Positions 58,198-64,000 of a DNA stretch of 64,000 bases are shown here, one piece after another. Numbering within the stretch: the first letter of the stretch is position 1; each line of letters begins with the position of its first letter. Both the position numbers and the translations under genes were made by a program. Where the stretch lies: contig JAIUNL010000014.1 of assembly GCA_020161835.1 (NCBI GenBank), positions 62,001 through 126,000 of the forward strand. The letters are read 5' to 3'. The notes beneath the pieces are model-generated. The model did not search any database and was not told the DNA's origin. It saw nothing but the letters and a program-made list of their open reading frames with translations. This DNA comes from Bacteroidota bacterium (GTDB lineage: Bacteria > Bacteroidota > JABWAT01).

Positions 58198-61100
58198 GAG
58201 TTTTCTTGGAAGCTCAATGATAAATGTAGCACCGGCTCCGGGTAAACTTTCGACTGTAATTGAACCCTGATGAAGTTCTGCGAATTCTTTCACGATCGAA
58301 AGACCTAGTCCGGTTGAAATTTCTCCGCCGGTAGGTTGTGCAGAAAGTCTCTGAAACCGTCTGAACATTTTTTGTTTGTCTTCTTCGGTCAGACCAGGGC
58401 CTTCATCTTCCACTTCGATTCGGATAGTTTCGTCATTTCCCGCAAGTCTGATTGATATTTCTTTTCCGGTTGGTGAATATTTAATTGCATTACTGAGCAG
58501 ATTATCCACAATTTTTCTGATTTTATCTTCATCACCAGAAATTACAAGATCAGAATTTGCATCGTACTTAAAGTCAACCACCTGTTCTTTTCTTGATGCC
58601 ATCGGTTCATTTTGTGAAATCACCTGAGAAATAAGGTCCTTCAGGTTTACAGGCACAACATTCATCGATAACGTATCATTATCAATTACAGAACTGTCAA
58701 GCAAATCTTTTATCGATGTGAGCATCCGGTCGGCAGATTTACTGATTTTATTCAATTTCGGGTTCAATTCTGAATTTTCGGGTAATTTTGATTCAATCAG
58801 TTCAACATAGCCGATAATGGAATGAAGCGGATTTCTGAGATCGTGTGCAGCAATACTGAGCAGTTTCGATTTAAGCGAATCGGCTTTTTTAAGTGCATCT
58901 ACAACTGATTCAAGATCGTGATTCATTTTTCTGAGTTGATTTTCCTGTTGCCTGAGTTGAATCAGGTTTTTTACACGGGCAAGTAATTCTTTCGTGTAAA
59001 AGGGTTTAAACATGTAATCATCTGCGCCGATCTCAAGACCTTCAGCCTTCATATCACCACTTGCTTTTGCGGTAAGCAAAATAACAGGGACGTGTTTCAG
59101 TTTTTCATGCACCCGTATTTGCCTGATAAATTCATAACCATCCATCACGGGCATCATGATATCAGCTATAACCAGGGCCGGAAAATACTTTTCTGCCTTT
59201 TCAAGTCCATCAAGCCCGTTTTCAGCTTCAATGACCTGATATTGTTCTTCCAGAATGGCACGAACGTAACTTCTTATATCCCGGTTGTCATCAATAATCA
59301 GAACAGTATAGATTTTAGAAGAGCCTGCCGGCAGGAAATTAAAATCAGAAAGCTCAATATTCTCACTTAATTCCATCAGTTCAGATTTAGCCCGTTCAAT
59401 GAATGATTGTATCCGCTCAGGTTCTTCATCTCTGATTTCTTCGGGTGCATAAGATTCCCGTGAAAGTGGAATCCAGAAAGTAAATTCACTGCCCCGATTA
59501 ACTTCACTGGTTACCTGAATTTCACCATGATGATAATGAATGAGGTCCTTTACAAGCGAAAGACCAATACCCGTGCTGTTTTGTCCGCCGGGCAAATTAT
59601 GATCAGAATGAAAAAACCGGTCAAAAATATGTGGCAGGTCTTCAGCTTTTATTCCGGAACCCGTATCAGAAACAGTAAATTCAGCAATAGGAACACCGGT
59701 ATCGCTGTTGAGACTTCTTTTTAGCTTTATCGAGACTCTGCCACCTTCAGGTGTAAATTTGAATGCATTTGATAATAAATTGGACAGTATTTTTTCAACT
59801 TTATCCATATCCAAAAAACCAATCAGCCTTTTTTCGGAAGAAATAAAATCAAAACGGATATGTTTTTCTGCCGACCAGGGATGAAACAATTCATAAATTT
59901 CTTTTACAAAGACCGCCAGATCTTGTTCCTGAACCGAAATCCTGAATTGGCCGGAATCAATTTTCGAAATTTCAAGAAGTTGGTTAATGAGTCTGAGAAG
60001 CCGCCTTGAATTTCTAAGAACAATTTCAAGCTGATGTTTTAATTGTGAGTTTATTGGACCGAATTTACCGTCGAGAGCACTTTCAACCGGGCCAATTGTA
60101 AGGGTTAGCGGTGTGCGGAATTCATGTGAAATATTTGCGAAAAAGTGGGTTTTTGCCTGATCCATTTCAACAAGTTTTTGTTCATGAATGGTGAGGCTTT
60201 CCATGGCAGACTGGGCAATTTCCCTTTGAATTTCAGCATCCTGTCTTGCTTTCTCAGCGTCTTCAAGGGCTAGTTCTGTTTTGTTTTTTTCAGTTACCAG
60301 GCTTTGTGTTCGTTCTTCAATGAGTTGCTCAAGTTTTGCCTGTCTTTGAGTCAAAAGTGAAAACCGCCGTCTTTGAATACCGGTAACAAGGAAAAAAATG
60401 GTGCCGGTAACCAACAGGAAATAAATAACAACCATGACAGGTGTTCGATACCAGGGAGGAATAACCGTAAAACTGAATTCAGCAGGTTCACTCCAGAAAT
60501 GTCCTGATTTAATTGCCCTGATCTGAAACGAATAGGTGCCTTCTCCCAAACCCGGGAACTGTATCAGTTTTTGGGAGGAAGGGGCAGACCATTCTGACTG
60601 ATATCCAATTAGCCGGCTTTGAAACTGGATAAATTCTGCAGGGTAGGTTACTGAATAAAAACCGGCAGTAAATGGTGTTTCTGTTTTCAGTTCAGGATCA
60701 ATTGGCAGGTCAGGAAGCAATTCAGTATTGCCAAACCGGAGTGTTGACAGTCTGGGTGTAGCAGTTGTCGCCAACGGTTCAATTCTGGATTGCCAGAAAA
60801 CCAGACCCTTTGCAGTTCCGGCCCACAACCTCGACTCGTTATCAAAAGCCATTGCCTGATGAGTAATTGTTGTGTTGCTCAACCCATCTGTTTTTGAAAA
60901 GTAGGCGGCCTTATTCCCCTGAAGGCAGATGATCCCGGTTTCGCAGCCGATCCAAAGTTGTCCGAACCGGTCAAACTCCAATGTTTTTACATCCGGAATT
61001 CCAAATTCATTAACAGTACGGATTTGGGTAAGTACGCCAGCTTCAACACTAAATAATCCGTTTGATGCCCCAATAAAGTAGCCATCGGTTTTGGTTTTTC

Positions 61101-62652
61101 TGATAACCCTGATGAATTCAGGATCTGGTGTTCCAAGTGCAGGTTTTAGTTCAACGGGGTTAAATTTATTTTCAACATAACTGTATTTGTGCAGGGTTGA
61201 CTTTCTTTTCCCGGCAGAATAATAGATAGCCCCGTCACCATCCTGAAAAACAAAATTGATGGTGGGCAACACACCTTCGCCAGCACCAAATGATTCGGTT
61301 TGCGAAAGAGTGTCAATTCTGTAAATGCGGTAATCACCTTCGCCAAATCCCCACAGATTGTGTTTGTTATCAAGGGTTAGAGTATTGAGTCTGAAGGCCG
61401 TTCCAGGTAAAGGGATTTTGCTGATCTGATTCCCTTTTACCCGCTCAAGAGTGCCATCCCGATACGAAATCCAGATTATTCCGTCATGGGTTTCCATGTC
61501 AAAAATGGCCTTTGTGCCGGTATTGACTGCCCGGGTAACCTGTACCTGTTCGTTTTTAAACTCGGCCAGAAAAATTCCTTCCTGATCACAAGTCAGGATT
61601 TTTCCGTCAATCCACTTTTTCACAACTCTTATATAAAGCTTTTTATTATTCAGTTCACTGTAATCGAAAAACGTCTCATAGGCGGCAACAATACCATCAT
61701 CTGTGCTTGTCCAGACCATGTTTTCATTGTCAATCGTGATGGAGTTGATATTTGAGAAAGGGTAGTCTTTTACCTTAACGGGGTTTTGGAGGTTATTTAG
61801 TTTTGCTGAAAAGAGACCATTCTGAAAGGTTCCCAGAAAAAGGGTTCCATACCTGTTTAAAGCCAGTGACGATATCTGGAAGAGAGAATTTAGTTTAATT
61901 AGCTTAGATGTAATGATATTGGCAGCAGGAATGAAATGATAAAGGCCAACCGATGTACCAATTAAAAAGGTTGAGTCATTTAAGGTTATGATTGCATTGA
62001 TTTCTGACCGGGGCGATTCTCTGAAAAACGGGAGTTGAATAAAGGTGTCTGATTGTTTATCAAGAAAGAATAAACCACCCTTCCACGATGAAACAATCAG
62101 CCGTTTAAATTTATCTTCTGCAAAAAGAAAAGACCGGTTATAACTGTCTGTGTGAAATTGTTGGTCAAATTTGTATTTCTTTAATTTTGAACCGGCTACT
62201 CTGGAAATACCTGTCCGTTCAGAAATCCATTGTGTACCGGCAAAATCCTGAAACATACTTTTGGGGTACCCCGTTGTTGTATCAGAATCTGCTTCAGATC
62301 CCGCCCAGATTAATTCAAATTTTTTATTTTCGTTGATCTTTCCAATTCCCATATCGGTGACACAGTACAGAGTGTTATCACCAGAAAGAAAAATATCTTT
62401 CACATAATGACTGGGAAGCTCTTCAATTATGGTTCTGAACCTGATTCCGTCAAAAAAAACCAATCCGCCATCAGTAGCAATCCAGATCAGTCCCTGCCGG
62501 TCTTTGATTACTTTTTTGGCCAAATTACTCGCCAGACCCTTGTCTGAATCGTAAATGTTAAAATTGAATTTCTGCGGGTAGGCAGAGAAGGGAATCAGAA
62601 ATAAAAAGAAAATCAGCAAATTTGTGATTTTCAGGCTTTTGGCAGGATTCAT
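58192..62652 (-). CDS. Two-component propeller hybrid kinase with two kinase cores (HK-receiver-HK)
   Basis: Sensor of 1486 residues. Signal peptide 1-26; periplasmic two-component propeller repeats (about 30-640; GLIWIATDGGLVFFDG, QLWIGCETGIICL); a Y_Y_Y domain (about 670-735); and a membrane helix (about 740-762). A coiled coil follows, then the first HisKA with ANISHEFRTPLTL (about 842) and its HATPase (SNLLSNAFKFT, GIGLSLVKDL; about 950-1060). A receiver comes next (about 1115-1230; VLIIDDNRD, Asp in ADIMMPVMDG), then a second HisKA with AAHDLRNPLHSIIGY (about 1267) and HATPase (NLLSNAIKYS, GLGLSIVKEF) up to the end. Unlike the usual Bacteroidota hybrid system it has no C-terminal AraC domain. 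The promoter is TTG-N20-TAACTTAG. Confidence 0.92.
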   Translation of the reverse strand: MNPAKSLKITNLLIFFLFLIPFSAYPQKFNFNIYDSDKGLASNLAKKVIKDRQGLIWIATDGGLVFFDGIRFRTIIEELPSHYVKDIFLSGDNTLYCVTDMGIGKINENKKFELIWAGSEADSDTTTGYPKSMFQDFAGTQWISERTGISRVAGSKLKKYKFDQQFHTDSYNRSFLFAEDKFKRLIVSSWKGGLFFLDKQSDTFIQLPFFRESPRSEINAIITLNDSTFLIGTSVGLYHFIPAANIITSKLIKLNSLFQISSLALNRYGTLFLGTFQNGLFSAKLNNLQNPVKVKDYPFSNINSITIDNENMVWTSTDDGIVAAYETFFDYSELNNKKLYIRVVKKWIDGKILTCDQEGIFLAEFKNEQVQVTRAVNTGTKAIFDMETHDGIIWISYRDGTLERVKGNQISKIPLPGTAFRLNTLTLDNKHNLWGFGEGDYRIYRIDTLSQTESFGAGEGVLPTINFVFQDGDGAIYYSAGKRKSTLHKYSYVENKFNPVELKPALGTPDPEFIRVIRKTKTDGYFIGASNGLFSVEAGVLTQIRTVNEFGIPDVKTLEFDRFGQLWIGCETGIICLQGNKAAYFSKTDGLSNTTITHQAMAFDNESRLWAGTAKGLVFWQSRIEPLATTATPRLSTLRFGNTELLPDLPIDPELKTETPFTAGFYSVTYPAEFIQFQSRLIGYQSEWSAPSSQKLIQFPGLGEGTYSFQIRAIKSGHFWSEPAEFSFTVIPPWYRTPVMVVIYFLLVTGTIFFLVTGIQRRRFSLLTQRQAKLEQLIEERTQSLVTEKNKTELALEDAEKARQDAEIQREIAQSAMESLTIHEQKLVEMDQAKTHFFANISHEFRTPLTLTIGPVESALDGKFGPINSQLKHQLEIVLRNSRRLLRLINQLLEISKIDSGQFRISVQEQDLAVFVKEIYELFHPWSAEKHIRFDFISSEKRLIGFLDMDKVEKILSNLLSNAFKFTPEGGRVSIKLKRSLNSDTGVPIAEFTVSDTGSGIKAEDLPHIFDRFFHSDHNLPGGQNSTGIGLSLVKDLIHYHHGEIQVTSEVNRGSEFTFWIPLSRESYAPEEIRDEEPERIQSFIERAKSELMELSENIELSDFNFLPAGSSKIYTVLIIDDNRDIRSYVRAILEEQYQVIEAENGLDGLEKAEKYFPALVIADIMMPVMDGYEFIRQIRVHEKLKHVPVILLTAKASGDMKAEGLEIGADDYMFKPFYTKELLARVKNLIQLRQQENQLRKMNHDLESVVDALKKADSLKSKLLSIAAHDLRNPLHSIIGYVELIESKLPENSELNPKLNKISKSADRMLTSIKDLLDSSVIDNDTLSMNVVPVNLKDLISQVISQNEPMASRKEQVVDFKYDANSDLVISGDEDKIRKIVDNLLSNAIKYSPTGKEISIRLAGNDETIRIEVEDEGPGLTEEDKQKMFRRFQRLSAQPTGGEISTGLGLSIVKEFAELHQGSITVESLPGAGATFIIELPRKLL

Positions 62653-63040
62653 AACCGTTTTTCCCGGTTTAAACTGTTGGCAGAAACCTGTTTACTGATT
62701 GGCTCTGCTTTGCTCTAAGTTAACTGAATAAATTGCAGTCTACAAGAGGGAAAATTGATAAAATATTGCAAATAATGAATTTTATTTACAAAATAATTTT
62801 AGACAGTGAATTTTTTGTACCTGCTTGTTTTTCTTTGATTAGAATGACGCAGGCAAATTACATCCAATCATCTTGATTAATTTTTTCATGGCATTTGATT
62901 CGAACATGAAAAGGTGGATTATTTACGAACAAAAACGTACCTTTCTATCTGTAATTAGCCTGTTTCAAACAGAATTCTAAGTGCAATCCAGGGTCAGTTT
63001 GCAATTCAGTCAGTTGGTTTTATCCCGAAGGGAAATAGCT
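62653..63040. other. Divergent intergenic region with two predicted promoters
   Basis: About 390 bases. On the minus strand a good promoter for the big kinase (see next entry). On the plus strand TGG-N20-TACCTTTC (TACCTTTC at 62938-62945) about 95 bases before the small cargo gene is a weaker match. An in-frame ATG at 62981 exists but is not favoured. Nothing else is seen. Confidence 0.55.
62715..62745 (-). promoter_or_regulatory. Predicted promoter (TTG-N20-TAACTTAG)
   Basis: On the minus strand TTG (62745-62743), exactly 20 bases, TAACTTAG (62722-62715). One mismatch to TAnnTTTG. It lies 63 bases before the hybrid kinase start. Confidence 0.6.
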
Positions 63041-63739
63041 ATGAAAAACTGTTCGTGTTTTTTATTTATCAATCTGGCAATGATTTTTTGGAACACTTCT
63101 TATGCCCAGCTTCAGGTTACTTTTTCTGGCGATACTACCCAAATTTGGGATAGAAATGTGGGCTGGAATTGTGCTGCCGAATTTACAAGTCAGGTTGAAA
63201 CCCGAAATGATACGGTTTTTGTAACAGAGGTAGATACTGCCTTATTCCATGCAACCTGCTGGTGCTACTATACTTTGTGTGCTAAAGTTGTTGGATTGCC
63301 TGCCGGCGATTATGTTGCCAGTGTTTCCAGAAAATTTAAGAATTTTGGCGAACCAGAATTTATTGGTACAATTCCCTTTACTGTTACGTTTGGCTCGGGT
63401 CAGAATTTAAGTGTGAATTCAACGCAAAGCCGTTGCTACAGTTCCCCGCAAAGTGTTCATTCCGGTTCATTACCCTCTTCACTTTATCTCCTGAGTAATT
63501 ACCCGAATCCGTTTAACCCTGTAACCCTGATTTCTTACTCAGTTCCGGTTTCCGGCAATTTAAAAATTGAAGTTTATGATGTTCAGGGTGCTAAAGTGGT
63601 AACTCTTGTTGATCGTTTTGTTTCAAAAGGAGATTATGATGTTCCTTTTGATGCGATTGGTCTGAGCAGTGGCATTTACCTGCTTCGAATGACAAATTCA
63701 GAGACTTCTCTGGTGAATAAGATAACAGTTCTAAAATAA
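63041..63739 (+). CDS. Small type IX-secreted protein with cysteine pairs
   Basis: A 232-residue secreted protein. Signal peptide about 1-22 (ends TSYAQ). A strand-rich domain of about 115 residues follows with five or six cysteines (NVGWNCAAEF, HATCWCYYTLCAKV), likely disulfide-bonded. The C-terminal sorting domain has NYPNPFNPVTLISYSVP and ends SLVNKITVLK. The ATG at 63041 follows AAGGGAAA by six bases and starts the signal peptide; the earlier ATG at 62981 adds an unlikely 20 residues. The mature domain is not recognised. Confidence 0.85.
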   Translation: MKNCSCFLFINLAMIFWNTSYAQLQVTFSGDTTQIWDRNVGWNCAAEFTSQVETRNDTVFVTEVDTALFHATCWCYYTLCAKVVGLPAGDYVASVSRKFKNFGEPEFIGTIPFTVTFGSGQNLSVNSTQSRCYSSPQSVHSGSLPSSLYLLSNYPNPFNPVTLISYSVPVSGNLKIEVYDVQGAKVVTLVDRFVSKGDYDVPFDAIGLSSGIYLLRMTNSETSLVNKITVLK

Positions 63740-63753
63740 TTGAGACTTTTATA

Positions 63754-63781
63754 AAGGTCGGCGAAAACCGGCCTTTTCTTT
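63754..63781 (+). terminator. Rho-independent terminator
   Basis: AAAGGTCGG, loop CGAAAA, CCGGCCTTTT followed by CTTTTT. One G-U pair in the stem. Confidence 0.8.
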
Positions 63782-63891
63782 TTGAATCGGAAATAAAATG
63801 GCCAATAAAAATAACCCCTTGTTTATAATGGTCTTCTTCCCGAATTTTGCCCTGACCAAATTCCAATAATGAAATCCGGACCAACAAAATC

Positions 63892-64000
63892 ATGCCGATC
63901 AAATCACCACATGGAAACACCTTAACCTGTAAAGGCTGGCAGCAGGAAGCTGCTTTGCGAATGCTGATGAACAATCTAGATCCGGAAGTGGCAGAACGTC
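63892..64000 (+). CDS. hutU: Urocanate hydratase, N-terminal fragment cut by the window end
   Basis: The first 36 codons only. From the ATG at 63892 the translation contains [20 protein letters not shown], the highly conserved urocanase N-terminus, preceded by SPHGNTLT (family: APRGTEL). Urocanase hydrates urocanate to imidazolonepropionate in histidine degradation. The reading frame is open upstream only to a stop at 63853-63855 and has no other ATG. The gene continues beyond the window. Confidence 0.9.
   Translation, partial: MPIKSPHGNTLTCKGWQQEAALRMLMNNLDPEVAER

Overview
The window is about 64 kb of a chromosome from a bacterium of the Bacteroidota/Chlorobiota/Ignavibacteriota (FCB) side of the tree, probably an uncultured Ignavibacteria- or Kapabacteria-like lineage. 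The placement is an inference from three things seen in the sequence. Five secreted proteins end in the type IX sorting domain with a YPNPFNP core. Many regulators are of the two-component propeller, PAS-hybrid or TonB-receptor kind. Ten intergenic regions carry a promoter of Bacteroidota type, TTG, then exactly 20 bases, then a TAnnTTTG-like box. There are no rRNA or tRNA genes and no phage or CRISPR array. Housekeeping genes (gapA, rplU-rpmA, mazG, uup, trhO, mnmM) show ordinary chromosome.

Layout. 1-6 kb: a CNNM/CBS transporter-like protein, a repeat-rich gap, a lipoprotein, a frameshifted exported protein and gapA. 6-9.4 kb: two overlapping histidine kinase/receiver genes. 9.4-13.3 kb: a CotH-type secreted protein and a type IX cargo protein. 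13.4-21.2 kb: a five-gene minus-strand envelope operon (two lipoproteins, one with an alpha/beta-hydrolase fold; an O-antigen-ligase-like membrane protein with TPRs; a DUF4249-like lipoprotein; a TonB-dependent receptor), visibly AT-rich in its upstream part. 21.6-25.3 kb: the ABC-F gene uup, a REP-associated transposase between two 210-bp repeats, and trhO. 25.4-31.1 kb: a second CotH protein, an NfeD/flotillin pair and two sugar-related enzymes. 31.3-35.1 kb: a candidate small RNA, the operon pepP / LON-domain / metallo-hydrolase, and mazG. 35.4-44.5 kb: two glycosyltransferases, a PstS-like lipoprotein with an M28 peptidase, an outer-membrane barrel fused to a ComEA-like DNA-binding domain, and two hydrolases. 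44.7-46.7 kb: a three-gene redox-signalling module of the type that accompanies sensory [FeFe]-hydrogenases, without the hydrogenase. 46.7-54.5 kb: an unknown protein, a decayed rhuM remnant next to dinD, a Smr protein, a CoA-transferase, a four-gene operon with mnmM, and rplU-rpmA. 54.7-64 kb: an epimerase/rhodanese pair, a dipeptidyl peptidase, a 1486-residue hybrid kinase, a small type IX cargo protein and the start of hutU.

The most notable observations are these. (1) A decayed copy of the last 31 codons of uup lies at 13370-13461, at the far end of the 8-kb AT-rich envelope operon. The operon is therefore bracketed by direct copies of the uup 3' end, as expected for an island inserted at the end of a gene, although no integrase is present. 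(2) Eleven unrelated-looking intergenic repeats all have a period of exactly seven bases. (3) A candidate small RNA of about 110 nt has a perfect promoter, its own terminator and two anti-Shine-Dalgarno stretches. (4) There is an orphan hydrogenase-sensor signalling module. (5) There is an outer-membrane barrel/HhH fusion. Start codons were moved inward from the longest open frame wherever a signal peptide, ribosome binding site, promoter or family N-terminus asked for it.
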